Of a DNA stretch of 64,000 nt, positions 1-7,874 are shown one piece after another. Numbering within the stretch: position 1 is the first letter of the stretch; each line of letters starts with the position of its first letter. The translations under genes and the position numbers were made by a program. The DNA lies in NCBI GenBank assembly GCA_017656305.1, contig JACDOG010000002.1, positions 228,121 to 292,120 on the forward strand, given 5' to 3'. The notes beneath the pieces are model-generated. The model saw only the letters and a list, made by a program, of their open reading frames with translations, did no database searches and was not told the origin of the DNA. This stretch comes from Thermoanaerobacteraceae bacterium. GTDB lineage: Bacteria; Bacillota; JADQBR01.

Positions 1-558
1 GCGTCAACTGTGGTAATGGTAAATAACAACCAGCCGGAGAAAACTAATAAGGACGTATTTCTGGATGACTTTTTCCGGGCTACCGGGTTGGAACGGGATT
101 TTCTCTGGCAGGAATTTTACAAATTTTATGCGGAGGAATTCAGCCAGTTCCGCAGGCTGGTAACCACCAATCCCCTGGGAAAAGAATTGGTTGCCACAGC
201 CAGAGAAAAAGGATGGAAAGTAGTTATTGCCAGTAACCCGGTACAGCCCAAAGTTGCCATGGAGGAAAGAATTCGCTGGGGCGGATTGGACCCGGAAGAG
301 GTGGATTTCATACCCTCCCTTGAAGAGATGCATTTCTGTAAGCCCAACCCCAGGTACTTTTTGGAACTGGCGGAAAGAGCGGGTGTGCATCCGCAGGACT
401 GCCTCATGGTGGGAAATGATGAAAGGGAGGACCTGGCTGCGGCAAAAGCGGGCATGCGTACTTTCCTGATAACCGAAGAGCCGGATAAAAATACTGAAGC
501 GGACTACTGTGGTCAGTTGGAAGACTTACTGGCAATGATAAAAACGGGAGAAATTTAA
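1..558 (+). CDS. HAD-superfamily phosphatase-like hydrolase, 5' end cut by window
   Basis: The reading frame is open from base 1, so the gene begins upstream and the DxD nucleophile motif is outside the window. The visible part holds HAD motif II (VVIASNP), motif III (lysine in CKPNPRYF) and motif IV (VGNDEREDLAAAKAGM), which place it with phosphoglycolate-phosphatase-like hydrolases acting on a small phosphorylated metabolite. The substrate cannot be read from the sequence. GTG at 10 is a possible internal start, but a protein without motif I would be inactive. It is followed 30 bp later by the flavin oxidoreductase on the same strand. Confidence 0.8.
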   Translation, partial: ASTVVMVNNNQPEKTNKDVFLDDFFRATGLERDFLWQEFYKFYAEEFSQFRRLVTTNPLGKELVATAREKGWKVVIASNPVQPKVAMEERIRWGGLDPEEVDFIPSLEEMHFCKPNPRYFLELAERAGVHPQDCLMVGNDEREDLAAAKAGMRTFLITEEPDKNTEADYCGQLEDLLAMIKTGEI

Positions 559-588
559 GATTATTTTTAACCAAAAGGAGGAGATGGG

Positions 589-1584
589 ATGGCAAGCTTG
601 TTATCCCCCATAACCATCAACGGCCTGACATTGAAGAACCGTATTGTCATGCCGCCCATGGCAACCAACAGTTCCACTCTTGAAGGGGAACTTACCGAGG
701 AAGGCATCAAGCATTACCTGGATAGAACCGAGGGGGTAGGCCTGGTAATAGCCGAACATGCCTACATAACACTGCAGGGCCGTTTTACCGAAAGACAGCT
801 GGGGATTTATGACGACAGCCTGCTGCCGCCGCTGACTGAACTTGTGGAAAAAGTACACCAGAAAGGAGCGAAAATCGGCATTCAAATTACCCATGCTGGC
901 AGCAGGGCAAAATCGGAAATTATCGGGGAAAGACCGGTTGCCCCTTCCCCCGTGGTACATCCCATGGGAGGGGAACCGCCTGTGGAGTTATCAGAAGATG
1001 ATTTAAACAGGCTGCAGGAGTTATTTGTCCGGGCAGCGGTTCGGGCGAAAAAAGCAGGTTTTGATATGGTGGAAATTCACGGGGCCCACGGGTATTTGCT
1101 GGGCCAGTTTATATCACCTTTGACCAACAAGCGTCAGGACCGGTACGGTGGCGACCTGGACGGCCGCTGCCGCTTTCCGGTGGCCGTGGTGCAAGCTGTG
1201 CGGCAGGCGTTGGGGGAAGATTTCCCTCTCTTTTACCGCTTAGGTGCCGATGACCGTATGGAGGGTGGACTGACACCCGCGGAGGCTGCAGAGGTAGCGG
1301 TCAGGTTGGTCCAGGCGGGAGTTGACTGCATCGACCTATCCGGCAATCATTGTGGCTATCTGGTAGATGGTGAGCAGGGTTATTTCGTCTATCTGGCGGA
1401 AGCAGTCAAGCCAAAGGTAAGTGTCCCGGTTCTGGTGACCGGGGGTATTTATGACCCGTATTTTGCCGATGAGCTTGTGCGGCAGGGAAAAACCGATTTG
1501 GTAGGAGTGGGCAGAACCATGCTGCGGGAGCCCAACTGGGCCCAGCAGGCGGTTTCCAAACTGGCAGGTGACAGCGATGGGTGA
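589..1584 (+). CDS. NADH:flavin oxidoreductase, old yellow enzyme family
   Basis: 331-aa FMN-binding TIM-barrel protein of the OYE/NemA type. The N-terminus (SPITINGLTLKNRIVMPPMA) is the family signature, with QITHAGS and EIHGAHGYLLGQFISPLTN in the middle carrying the histidine pair and FMN contacts. It ends with the phosphate-binding stretch VTGGIYDP...VGVGRTML. It is the single-domain form, without the C-terminal FeS/FAD domains of 2,4-dienoyl-CoA reductase. A strong ribosome site (AAGGAGGAG) precedes ATG 589. It probably reduces activated alkenes in the cytoplasm; the physiological substrate is unknown. It overlaps hslO by 8 bases, which suggests cotranscription. Confidence 0.85.
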   Translation: MASLLSPITINGLTLKNRIVMPPMATNSSTLEGELTEEGIKHYLDRTEGVGLVIAEHAYITLQGRFTERQLGIYDDSLLPPLTELVEKVHQKGAKIGIQITHAGSRAKSEIIGERPVAPSPVVHPMGGEPPVELSEDDLNRLQELFVRAAVRAKKAGFDMVEIHGAHGYLLGQFISPLTNKRQDRYGGDLDGRCRFPVAVVQAVRQALGEDFPLFYRLGADDRMEGGLTPAEAAEVAVRLVQAGVDCIDLSGNHCGYLVDGEQGYFVYLAEAVKPKVSVPVLVTGGIYDPYFADELVRQGKTDLVGVGRTMLREPNWAQQAVSKLAGDSDG

Positions 1585-2458
1585 CCATTTGCTGCGCGCT
1601 ACGGCCCAGGGTCAAATTAGAATGCTGGCGGCGGTGACCACTGACCTGGTTAATGAGGCCCAGCGGCGCCACAAAACATTACCCACGGCCACTGCTGCTC
1701 TGGGTAGGGTGCTGACGGCGGCAGTGATGATGGGGGCCACCTTAAAAGGAGAGGAAACGCTGACCCTGCGCGTCATGGGTGACGGGCCCCTGGGAACTCT
1801 GGTGGCTGTGGCTAATGCCCGTGGCAGGGTGAAGGGATATGTGCAGAATCCCCGGGTTCACCTGCCCCTGCGGGAAACGGACGGGAAATTGGATGTGGGC
1901 CGGGCAGTGGGTAAAAACGGCATGCTGCATGTTGCCAAGGATTTATCTCTGAAAGAGCCGTATACCGGCAGCGTGCCCCTGGTAAGCGGGGAAATAGGTG
2001 AGGACCTGGCCCGTTATTACCTGGACTCGGAGCAGACACCGTCAGCTGTAGCCCTGGGCGTCTTGGTGGATACGGACAATTCCGTAAAAGCCGCCGGGGG
2101 CTATATTGTACAGCTGCTGCCCGGTACCGACGAGGATATTATTAGCCGGTTGGAGGAAAACATAAAGTCTGCGCAAAATGTCAGCCGTCTCATTGATGGC
2201 GGTAAGGATGCCCGCCAGTTGATAGAAGAGGTTTTGAAAGGTTTTGCAATTAAAATTCATGAACGGTTGGATCTGCAATTTGCCTGTGATTGTTCCTTTG
2301 AGAGGTTGGAGGAATTGCTGGTTTCGCTGGGTTCTGAGGAAATAAAAAGTATGATTGAGGAGGAGCAGGGAGCGGAAGTACGCTGTCACTTCTGCAATGA
2401 GGAATATCATTTCTCAAAAACGGATCTGGAACGTCTGTTAAGGGAAATGAAGGAATAG
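1577..2458 (+). CDS. hslO: Redox-regulated chaperone Hsp33
   Basis: 293-aa cytosolic holdase activated by oxidation. The C-terminus has the redox zinc centre: a CxC pair (ACDCSFE, near residue 239) and a CxxC pair (CHFCNEEYHF, near 272), the four cysteines that bind zinc when reduced. The N-terminal domain (GDHLLRATAQGQIR) and the central GYVQNP block match the family. ATG 1577 is preferred over GTG 1568 because MGDHLLRA is the usual N-terminus. The start lies inside the preceding oxidoreductase gene, so the pair is probably translated from one mRNA. Confidence 0.93.
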   Translation: MGDHLLRATAQGQIRMLAAVTTDLVNEAQRRHKTLPTATAALGRVLTAAVMMGATLKGEETLTLRVMGDGPLGTLVAVANARGRVKGYVQNPRVHLPLRETDGKLDVGRAVGKNGMLHVAKDLSLKEPYTGSVPLVSGEIGEDLARYYLDSEQTPSAVALGVLVDTDNSVKAAGGYIVQLLPGTDEDIISRLEENIKSAQNVSRLIDGGKDARQLIEEVLKGFAIKIHERLDLQFACDCSFERLEELLVSLGSEEIKSMIEEEQGAEVRCHFCNEEYHFSKTDLERLLREMKE

Positions 2459-2475
2459 ATTTTGCCACTACATGC

Positions 2476-2498
2476 AGCGCGTCCTGCCGGGGCGCGCT
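2476..2498 (+). terminator. GC-rich hairpin after hslO
   Basis: A nine-pair stem (AGCGCGTCC against GGGCGCGCT, one G-T pair) starts 17 bases after the hslO stop. It has only a weak T run (AAGTTTCTG) behind it, so it may be a terminator or an mRNA-stabilising 3' hairpin. Confidence 0.4.
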
Positions 2499-2618
2499 AA
2501 GTTTCTGCAATGGCAAAGATTTTCAGAATATACCTCCACCGAGAACTTCATGGTGTTTCTCCCCTTAAGCAAATATCAGTTTATGATATTCACTTAACGG
2601 GGTTTTGTGACAGGGATT

Positions 2619-2975
2619 TTATTCCTGGTCTTGTTTGCGTTCCCAGCGTAAACGAGCGTACATGCCTGTTAATGAAAACAGCGTCACAATGATAAAGTCT
2701 CCTGTTAACTGCAGGTAGGGTGGGAGTTTTGCTCCCATACCCAAACTGAGCAGGTAAGTAACCAGGTTGAATGATAAGGTAGCCGAAAGCACGTGCATAA
2801 TGATATGAAAGCGGTCGCGGACCAGCATGGTGATCAGCCAGCCGCCGCTGAAAAACGTGAGAAAGTTCATCACAACGTTGGCAAACAGGGTTGGAGCACC
2901 GCCGGTTAGGTAAATACTAATAATAAATAATCCAAATAGCATACCCTGGATTACCAAAAACTGCTTTAAAGGCAT
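2619..2975 (-). CDS. Small four-helix membrane protein, function unknown
   Basis: 118 aa, nearly all hydrophobic, with four likely transmembrane helices (about residues 5-24, 30-50, 57-78 and 88-106). It ends in a charged tail (RLRWERKQDQE). The ribosome site AGGAAAGGA lies upstream of ATG 2975. I do not recognise the family. The spacing of the helices and a central R-D-R-F loop recall small DUF3021-like proteins, but I would not assign it. It is transcribed divergently from ychF. Confidence 0.6.
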   Translation of the reverse strand: MPLKQFLVIQGMLFGLFIISIYLTGGAPTLFANVVMNFLTFFSGGWLITMLVRDRFHIIMHVLSATLSFNLVTYLLSLGMGAKLPPYLQLTGDFIIVTLFSLTGMYARLRWERKQDQE

Positions 2976-3049
2976 GAAAACCGTCCTTTCCTGTCGAAAC
3001 TAATACATATTCTATCTTAAAATACCCCGGTTTGTCCAACGTTTCTCTG

Positions 3050-3078
3050 TTGCCAGACAGGTGCTGCTGGGATATAAT
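3050..3078 (+). promoter_or_regulatory. Sigma-A type promoter of ychF
   Basis: -35 TTGCCA (3050-3055), 17-bp spacer, and a perfect -10 TATAAT (3073-3078). It sits 37 bases before the ychF ATG. Confidence 0.8.
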
Positions 3079-3114
3079 AAATTTCGTGCATTCAAAGTAG
3101 AAAGGGTGTCACTG

Positions 3115-4182
3115 ATGGCTCTATCCTGTGGCATAGTAGGACTTCCTTCGGTGGGCAAATCTACGTTTTTCAAACTGCTAACCGGTGCAGATGTTGCCCT
3201 GGGAACATATGCCGAGCAGGCCAATATCAAAACGGCCGACATTCCTGACTGGCGGATTGACTGGTTTCAAAAGCTCTACCAACCCAAGAAGACGACCTAC
3301 GCGCAGCTGGAACTGATTGACATTCCGGGATTACAGCCGGAAGGCGGCAGCCGTGAGTTTTTATCCCATGTGGCTAAAACTGATGCACTGGTCCACGTGG
3401 TACGCGCTTTTGCTGATCCTCAGGTATTTCACGTGGAAGGGAGCATCAATCCCATGCGCGACCTGGAAAAGGTCAACTCCGAACTATTGCTTTCCGACCT
3501 GCAGCTGGTTGAAACACGCATTGACAGGATAACTTCCGGGAAAAAGCGTACCCCGGAAATGAACCGGGAACTGGCTGTCATGGAAAAACTGAGAGCTGTT
3601 TTGGAAGAAGCAAGGATGCTGACCACCGTCAACCTGCAGCCGGAGGAAGAGGAAGTAATTCAGCACATGAGTTTTTTAACAGACAAGCCAATGATTGTGG
3701 TGGTTAACGTTGATGAAAACCAGCTGGCAGAAGGTTACGTGCAGCAGGAAGCGGTGCAGCAATACTGCCGGGAAAACGACCTGGCTTTGCTGGAAATCTG
3801 TGCCCAGGTGGAAATGGAGATTAACGAGCTGCCTCAGGAGGAAAGAGAGGAGTTCATGGAGGATCTGGGGATTAAAGAACCGGGGATTTCCCGGCTGGCG
3901 AGAACCGTTTACGATACCCTGGGACTGATTTCCTTCATTACGGTGGGTAAGGATGAAGTGCGGGCCTGGCCCATTAAGAAAGGCTCAACAGCCAGAGAAG
4001 CCGCAGGAAAAATACATTCTGATATCGCCAGGGGTTTCATTCGTGCGGAAGTAGTTGGTTTTGAAGATTTCTACCGTGCCGGTTCCATGGAGGCAGTCAA
4101 GGAGCAGGATCTGTTGCGACTGGAAAACAAGGATTACATCGTTGAAGACGGGGATGTGATGAGTTTCCGGTTTAATGTTTAA
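3115..4182 (+). CDS. ychF: YchF/OLA1-family P-loop ATPase
   Basis: 355-aa Obg-related protein. The Walker A motif is GLPSVGKST at the N-terminus, followed by DIPGLQPEGG (switch II). The G4 position reads NVDE rather than NKxD, the change that gives YchF its ATP preference. A central coiled coil (about residues 130-200) and a C-terminal TGS domain complete the family layout. YchF binds ribosomes and is linked to stress and redox responses in other bacteria. ATG 3115 follows AAAGGGTG; the longer frame to 3061 would overlap the promoter. The gene is monocistronic, between its own promoter and a strong terminator. Confidence 0.9.
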   Translation: MALSCGIVGLPSVGKSTFFKLLTGADVALGTYAEQANIKTADIPDWRIDWFQKLYQPKKTTYAQLELIDIPGLQPEGGSREFLSHVAKTDALVHVVRAFADPQVFHVEGSINPMRDLEKVNSELLLSDLQLVETRIDRITSGKKRTPEMNRELAVMEKLRAVLEEARMLTTVNLQPEEEEVIQHMSFLTDKPMIVVVNVDENQLAEGYVQQEAVQQYCRENDLALLEICAQVEMEINELPQEEREEFMEDLGIKEPGISRLARTVYDTLGLISFITVGKDEVRAWPIKKGSTAREAAGKIHSDIARGFIRAEVVGFEDFYRAGSMEAVKEQDLLRLENKDYIVEDGDVMSFRFNV

Positions 4183-4196
4183 ACCCCATAAAGCAA

Positions 4197-4226
4197 CCCC
4201 TTAAAGTTTTCTTTAAGGGGTTTTTC
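4197..4226 (+). terminator. Intrinsic terminator after ychF
   Basis: A perfect 10-bp stem (CCCCTTAAAG / CTTTAAGGGG) with a TTTT loop, followed directly by TTTTTC, 14 bases past the stop. Confidence 0.92.
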
Positions 4227-4280
4227 TTATGTCGTTCGTATATATTAGAAGATGAGAATACGCGTGAAATGGGGGTGGCT

Positions 4281-4478
4281 TTATTTCTTGTATTCTGCAA
4301 TTGCCGTCTCTTCGTCGGCCAGCAGTGCCTTAATGGCGCTTTCCGTCTTTTTAGCCGTTTCTGTTTCCTTAAGCTCGGCGATGGCTTCCAAAGCTTCCAC
4401 CATCCGCAATCCCCGGGAACCCAAAAAGGGTTTCAAGCTCTGGATTAAATTCAGTAAATCGGTATTGACGTGAGCCAC
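4281..4478 (-). CDS. 65-aa acidic helical protein, unknown
   Basis: Starts at GTG 4478 with a strong AAGGAGG ribosome site 8 bases upstream. The product is soluble and helix-rich: MAHVNTDLLNLIQSLKPFLG, then an alanine/glutamate-rich second half with no cysteines. The pattern LKPFLGSRGLRMVEAL looks conserved and recalls short proteins next to housekeeping genes in Desulfotomaculum-type genomes, but I know no function. It faces the ychF terminator convergently. Confidence 0.6.
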   Translation of the reverse strand: MAHVNTDLLNLIQSLKPFLGSRGLRMVEALEAIAELKETETAKKTESAIKALLADEETAIAEYKK

Positions 4479-4662
4479 CTAGTCCACCTCCTTAAAGTCG
4501 CATATTTTCATAAACAAATTGGTTCGACCCGAAAATTGGTGAGTTCTACTTTACATTATGTAATGCCGGTAAAATTGGTGAAGGTCAATTGTCCCGATTG
4601 CCAAGCACGTAAAAAAAGGAAAAACGGTATTATTCGCGAAACAGTTTGTTGGGGTGAAAAAA

Positions 4663-6111
4663 ATGCATGATATTCTGTGGGTGCTGAGTAAAGTACGCAA
4701 CATGGCCGAGCAGCAGAATTTGGAGGTTTTTCTGGTTGGCGGCTTTGTGCGCGATCTTTATCTTAACGAATACAGCAGGGATATTGACCTGCTGTTAAAC
4801 GGCCCCTGTTTGGAGTTCAGCCAGCAGTTGGCCAGGGAAACGGAAGGCAGTTTTGTACCGTTGTCGCCTGAACACAACGTGTACCGGGTGATGGTCAAAC
4901 GCCTGGGAATTCAAATAGATATTACTAGCCCCGTGGATGGGCAGTTTACCAGAGATTTATTTGCCAGGGACTTTACCTGCAATGCCATTGCCTTAAATGT
5001 GAAAGATTATTTGGAGGAAAGAACCTGGTGGGAAAAGGCCCTGGACCCGACCAAAGGGTTGGAGGATCTAGGCAGGAGAAAACTGAGGCCTGTTACCAGG
5101 GACAGTTTTGTCAAGGATCCAGTGCGCATATTCCGCGGGTTGCGCCTGGCGGCGGAGCTGGGGTTGGACCTTGTTCCGGAATACGAAACATTGGCGAAAA
5201 AGGCGGCACCGCTTTTGCAAAAGGTTGCCGGGGAACGTATCAAGCAGGAATTATGGCTACTGTTTAAGCAGGAAGAAGCGTACCGTTACGTCAGGCTGCT
5301 GGACCAGTGGCGCGTTCTGGACCAGGTATTTCCGGAGTTGACGAAGCTGCGGGAGACGGAACAGAATTTTCACCATGGCGAAAACGCCTGGGCGCACAGC
5401 CTGCGAGTGCTGGAGACAATGGAAAAGGAGGACCTCGGGTATTTGCCTGGCCGTATCCGGGACGCTGCCAGGGAATACCTGTCCCAACAGCTGACTGTTG
5501 CCGGGACGCGCTGGCAGTTGCTGAAATTTGCCGCCTTGTTTCACGATATTGGCAAGATAGATACCTCCAGGAAAATGGAGAATGGCAGGATAACCTTTCA
5601 TGGCCACGACCGGGCCGGCGTGAAATATGGGGAACGATATGCCGGGTATCTTGGCTTCAGCAGGCGGGAGCGAAACAGTCTGGTCAATGTTATTAAACTG
5701 CACATGCGCCCGCTGGCATTGTTTGTGGACGACAATGTGACGGACAGAGCGGTTTACCGCTTGCTCAAAGATGCGGGAGAAGAAATGGGAATGCTGCTGC
5801 TGCTTTCCTATGCTGACATCATGGCCACCCGGCAGGCAACTGGTAGAAATTTGGAGCAGTCCTTTAGGGAATTTTTGCTTACGTTATGGAAGCGGTACCT
5901 GGAGTTTCGCAGCGAGGAAAAACCGCTGGTCACCGGTCAGGAACTGCTGGTGGAGCTGGGGCTGCAGCCCGGCCCCATAATCGGTGAACTGCTGGACGGT
6001 ATTGAAGAGGCCAGGTTGAGCGGTCGAGTGAAAAACAAACGGCAGGCTTTTGCGCGGGCCAAGGAGCTGTTGCAGGAATACGGTTACAATAATGGAAGCG
6101 GAGAGGAGTAA
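4663..6111 (+). CDS. cca: CCA-adding tRNA nucleotidyltransferase with HD domain
   Basis: 482-aa class II nucleotidyltransferase. Residues 20-60 hold GGFVRDLYL and DIDLLL, the metal-binding acidic pair. RDFTCNAIA and the head/neck region that binds tRNA follow (to about 220). From about 240 a metal-dependent HD phosphohydrolase domain appears (HGENAWAHSLRVLE, LFHDIGKID), as in poly(A)-polymerase-like enzymes of clostridia. It adds or repairs the tRNA 3' CCA, although the two tRNA genes in this window already encode CCA, so repair may dominate. ATG 4663 has GGGGTGA upstream; GTG 4654 lies inside that ribosome site. Confidence 0.88.
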   Translation: MHDILWVLSKVRNMAEQQNLEVFLVGGFVRDLYLNEYSRDIDLLLNGPCLEFSQQLARETEGSFVPLSPEHNVYRVMVKRLGIQIDITSPVDGQFTRDLFARDFTCNAIALNVKDYLEERTWWEKALDPTKGLEDLGRRKLRPVTRDSFVKDPVRIFRGLRLAAELGLDLVPEYETLAKKAAPLLQKVAGERIKQELWLLFKQEEAYRYVRLLDQWRVLDQVFPELTKLRETEQNFHHGENAWAHSLRVLETMEKEDLGYLPGRIRDAAREYLSQQLTVAGTRWQLLKFAALFHDIGKIDTSRKMENGRITFHGHDRAGVKYGERYAGYLGFSRRERNSLVNVIKLHMRPLALFVDDNVTDRAVYRLLKDAGEEMGMLLLLSYADIMATRQATGRNLEQSFREFLLTLWKRYLEFRSEEKPLVTGQELLVELGLQPGPIIGELLDGIEEARLSGRVKNKRQAFARAKELLQEYGYNNGSGEE

Positions 6112-6160
6112 TTATTTATGAAACAACTGCAGCCGTGCCTGGGTACAGGATTATACCACC

Positions 6161-6328
6161 ATGTGCTGTGCTGCTCTCAGCGAGTTTTTAGTGACCGTAG
6201 CTCTGGAAAATAGGGATACGTTGTTTGCAGAGAAGCGGTCACAGGCGGAAGAAAATATCAGGTGTTTTAAGCGGTTTGCAGAAGAATTTGCCGATATGCA
6301 AACCCAGCCGGCTGCAAAACTCAGTTGA
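6161..6328 (+). CDS. Possible 55-aa protein, or frameshifted remnant
   Basis: The 364 bases between cca and the next gene hold a coding-looking frame starting at ATG 6161. It gives a charged helical peptide (TVALENRDTLFAEKRSQAEE, then CFKRFAEEFADMQ). No ribosome site precedes it. A good site (GGAGAGGAG) instead precedes ATG 6118, whose frame (MKQLQPCLGTGLYHH) stops after 31 codons. One indel near 6160 would join the two into a peptide of about 70 aa, so this may be a broken small gene. No relatives recognised. Confidence 0.3.
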   Translation: MCCAALSEFLVTVALENRDTLFAEKRSQAEENIRCFKRFAEEFADMQTQPAAKLS

Positions 6329-6475
6329 ATCCGCGGCGTTCTGCAACCTGAAAAGCCACAAATTGTGTGTTGCCGGAATTGTTTGCTGAGGCGGATACCG
6401 GCATACCGGCAATAACAGTACATCTTCTTCCGCTACCGTTGGAAGATTTCTAACTAGTTTGAGGAGGTAAGCCCG

Positions 6476-6634
6476 GTGAAGGAAAAGTCCAAAGAACGGC
6501 AGTGCGCTAACTGTTTTGTCTGCGTGCGCAACACGGAACTGTGCCCGTTAAATGAAAACTACCAAGAACTGCCTTTAGACCAATGGCTCAAGCGAGTTCA
6601 AGAAATTAAAAAAGAAGAACAGAACGGAGACTAA
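6476..6634 (+). CDS. 52-aa cysteine-rich protein, possible metal binder
   Basis: GTG 6476 sits 7 bases after a strong GAGGAGGT ribosome site. The product has four clustered cysteines in the pattern CxxCxxC-x6-C (QCANCFVCVRNTELCPLN), then a charged helix (LPLDQWLKRVQEIKKEEQ). The spacing suits zinc or an FeS cluster. I do not recognise the family. It is convergent with the HD hydrolase, and its last codons share DNA with that gene's terminator stem. Confidence 0.6.
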   Translation: MKEKSKERQCANCFVCVRNTELCPLNENYQELPLDQWLKRVQEIKKEEQNGD

Positions 6635-6653
6635 ACTACAGGTTCTGTTCTTC
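6602..6653 (-). terminator. Terminator of the HD gene, lying inside the convergent small gene
   Basis: Perfect 12-bp inverted repeat, GAAGAACAGAAC (6614-6625) and GTTCTGTTCTTC (6642-6653). On the minus strand the stem is followed by TTTTTT, giving an intrinsic terminator for the HD gene. The arms encode the C-terminal EEQN of both convergent proteins. Confidence 0.75.
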
Positions 6654-7127
6654 CGGCAAATTGAGTTCTTTTTTCACTTTGGCAAGTCTTTTGCGGTGGG
6701 CGTCCTTGCTGATAACGTGCCCGTGAAGGTAGCAGTCAATGATATCACTGTCCTTGACAATTTCTTCCAGTGGTGTGCCTACTTCTTCCTTGGAACTGTG
6801 GTTTTTACATGCCAGGGCAATTGTTTCAATTTCTTCCTCGCTAAACAGCCCCGTTTCGGCCAGCCATTTTTTTACCGGCTCATATCCTGCCTCGGCGTGA
6901 TTTTCCTGAACTCCGGTGACAATGCGGCCAAAGTCATGTACTGCTGTGGCAATGGCAGCCAATTCCGGATCCACGCCCCGCTTCTCCGCCAGCAAGCGGG
7001 CAAACTGGGGAGCACTGGCAATGTGAACTATCTCCCAACTAAGCGGGTAAGCACGGTTGTTTTTTGTTTCCACCTCTTCAGTAATGTATTTTATCAGCAT
7101 GTCCTGTAATTTAGCCAACCGGTTCAT
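6636..7127 (-). CDS. HD-domain metal-dependent phosphohydrolase
   Basis: 163-aa cytosolic protein. It has the HD motif set: an upstream histidine (WEIVHIASAPQFA), the HD pair in TAVHDFGRI, a further histidine in ACKNHSS, and a late aspartate in VKDSDIID. The size fits small single-domain HD hydrolases that act on nucleotides or other phosphomonoesters; the substrate cannot be told. ATG 7127 follows GGAGGTGG; upstream in-frame starts lack a site. It is divergent from the coiled-coil gene at 7226. Confidence 0.78.
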   Translation of the reverse strand: MNRLAKLQDMLIKYITEEVETKNNRAYPLSWEIVHIASAPQFARLLAEKRGVDPELAAIATAVHDFGRIVTGVQENHAEAGYEPVKKWLAETGLFSEEEIETIALACKNHSSKEEVGTPLEEIVKDSDIIDCYLHGHVISKDAHRKRLAKVKKELNLPEEQNL

Positions 7128-7225
7128 TTGACCACCTCCAACTTTATTTTCCACTATATCGCTCCCAATTAAAAATGTCAATAACAGCAATTGTTTTGTA
7201 AATACTAATGTTGGGAGGTGATATT

Positions 7226-7414
7226 TTGCAGGACGACCATAAAAAATGGCGGGAACTGGTCCGGCAGCAGCAAGAAGAACTGGAAGCCGTTCGCGAACAG
7301 TTTGTGCGCAATGCCGCAAAAAGGGTGGACGGAATCAATGCCGATAGTGAAAAGTTTGCTGACGGCTACCATACCTTTAGTCCCAAAGTGCTCCCTCCGA
7401 ATAAAGAAGAGTAG
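7226..7414 (+). CDS. 62-aa coiled-coil protein, unknown
   Basis: TTG 7226 is chosen because GGGAGGTGA ends 6 bases before it; ATG 7208 lies ahead of that site. Residues 5-35 form an amphipathic, glutamine/glutamate-rich helix (DDHKKWRELVRQQQEELEA). The tail is polar (GYHTFSPKVLPPNKEE). No family recognised. It is followed by a clear terminator, so it is a single-gene transcript. Confidence 0.55.
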   Translation: MQDDHKKWRELVRQQQEELEAVREQFVRNAAKRVDGINADSEKFADGYHTFSPKVLPPNKEE

Positions 7415-7423
7415 TATTTACTC

Positions 7424-7449
7424 AGACCCTCTGGGGTCTAATTTTTTTA
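7424..7449 (+). terminator. Intrinsic terminator
   Basis: 6-bp stem AGACCC / GGGTCT with TCTG loop, followed by AATTTTTTT, 10 bases past the coiled-coil gene. Confidence 0.85.
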
Positions 7450-7520
7450 ATTCAATTTTTAAAAGGATGCCAAATACTTATATTGTCTATTTTAAAAGAA
7501 TATAAGTTTGTTTAATATTA

Positions 7521-7549
7521 TTGACTTGGTAAAATGAGGGACCTATAAT
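7521..7549 (+). promoter_or_regulatory. Promoter of the hbd-thl operon
   Basis: -35 TTGACT, exactly 17 bp, then a perfect -10 TATAAT (7544-7549). Transcription would start near 7556, inside the palindrome described next. Confidence 0.8.
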
Positions 7550-7550
7550 A

Positions 7551-7568
7551 GGAATGAACATTCATTCA
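7551..7568 (+). promoter_or_regulatory. FadR-like (TetR family) operator over the transcription start
   Basis: GGAATGAACATTCATTCA is a palindrome with perfect GAATGAA/TTCATTC arms around CA. It agrees at 16 of 18 positions with the Bacillus FadR consensus TGAATGAMTANTCATTCA as I know it. It begins one base after the -10 box, a position that would block initiation until a long-chain acyl-CoA releases the repressor. No fadR gene is in the window. Confidence 0.65.
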
Positions 7569-7874
7569 GCAAGGGCTTGTTGTATATGATGCACGGGACT
7601 GAAGAAATGTGTAAAGAAATGCAGACATAATAAGCGAAACTGTAAAGGGTTGTTTACAACACCCTCATTACTGCATTGCCGCAGGGAAAAGTGATTTTGC
7701 AAAAATGCAGTACTACATGATAAGCTGCATTTGTTTAGTTTAATATTTCTTAATTTTTCAAAGAGTAAAAAAACCGCTGTTGTTTGGTTTGTAGCCATTT
7801 TGGTTTCAGAGCAGTGTTGGTGGCATTAAAATTGCATTAATGTCAGTTGAAATCCAATCATGGGAGGGGTATGG
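7569..7874 (+). other. Long untranslated leader of the hbd operon
   Basis: About 300 bases separate the predicted transcription start from hbd. I see no conserved riboswitch, no convincing gene, and no U-tract terminator. Weak internal pairing occurs near 7648-7667 (GGGTTGT..ACAACACCC). The opposite-strand frame at 7562-7798 has no ribosome site. Confidence 0.4.

Noticed and set aside
6151-6423. 90-aa minus-strand frame after cca
   Set aside because: No ribosome site, and the plus strand has the more natural coding pattern.
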